This document shows positions 51,737-51,823 of a stretch of DNA of 51,823 bases, piece after piece. Location of the stretch: the NCBI GenBank assembly GCA_022072505.1, contig JAJVHU010000041.1, positions 6,474 through 58,296 on the forward strand, written 5' to 3'. Both the position numbers and the translations under genes were made by a program. The stretch is from Phycisphaerae bacterium (GTDB taxonomy: Bacteria; Planctomycetota; Phycisphaerae; UBA1845). The notes beneath the pieces were generated by a model that saw only the letters and a program-made list of their open reading frames with translations, was not told the DNA's origin and ran no database searches. How positions within the stretch are numbered: the first letter of the stretch is position 1; every line of letters begins with the position of its first letter.

Positions 51737-51823
51737 CACCCTGCAAGATCCGCCCACCCCCCACCCTGAAAGATCCGCCCGCCCCCCACCCTGAAACATC
51801 CGCCCACCCCCCGCCCTGAAAGA
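51737..51823. repeat. 25-base tandem repeat running off the right edge
   Basis: At least three full units and part of a fourth: CTG recurs at 51741, 51766, 51791 and 51816. The unit is CCACCCTGAAAGATCCGCCC plus RCCCC with a few changes. It starts just after hemB and extends beyond the window. Confidence 0.85.

Overview
The window looks like chromosomal DNA of a GC-rich member of the Planctomycetota, probably an uncultured lineage near the Phycisphaerae. The signs are a pseudopilin N-terminus of the H-X9-DG type, CxxC...CPECG zinc-ribbon membrane protein, PEP-CTERM-like sorting tails, a dockerin-tailed protein beside an ECF sigma factor, many exported lipoproteins, and short palindromic DNA 'words' scattered between and even inside genes. 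No rRNA, tRNA, CRISPR array or complete insertion sequence was recognised.

Layout. 1-8.4 kb: a broken hydrolase start, palindromic words, small hypothetical genes, NAD kinase, three lipoproteins (LEA14-like, metzincin-like, HEAT-repeat) and a pseudopilin. 8.4-10.8 kb: a YgiQ-type radical SAM protein with an in-frame repeat insertion. 11-17.9 kb: a mosaic locus in which intact nrnA (DHH phosphoesterase) and sat (sulfate adenylyltransferase) sit among relic pieces of second copies of the same two genes, with a NYN-domain gene, a vapC-type toxin/antitoxin pair, a hicBA pair and a secreted protein in between. 18-28 kb: mostly housekeeping genes (thioredoxin-like protein, FabZ-like dehydratase, CDP-alcohol phosphatidyltransferase, receiver-HDOD protein, purN, transaldolase, flagellin, APH-like kinase). 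28-43 kb: a 1503-residue TPR membrane protein, two tandem exported paralogs with PEP-CTERM-like tails, regulators, a metallopeptidase lipoprotein, a sodium/solute symporter, a vapBC pair on an apparently leaderless promoter, a HAD acid phosphatase, and an ECF sigma factor with a dockerin-tailed membrane partner.

43.4-51.7 kb is the most coherent unit: an operon cysH - sulfite reductase - hemA - cbiX::hemC - cobA::hemD - hemB. It joins APS reduction and sulfite reduction to the tetrapyrrole/siroheme pathway that makes the reductase cofactor. Sat, 26 kb away, would supply the APS. Upstream of cysH lies what I consider the most interesting object in the window: a near-leaderless 42-codon ORF with six Cys codons in eight (CMCCCGCC), followed by a 13-bp terminator-like hairpin and two mutually exclusive pairings for one RNA segment. 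This has the form of a cysteine-responsive attenuator. Polycysteine leaderless leader ORFs are known from mycobacteria; I know of none described for this kind of organism. The HemC domain of the same operon appears to lack the cysteine that holds the dipyrromethane cofactor.
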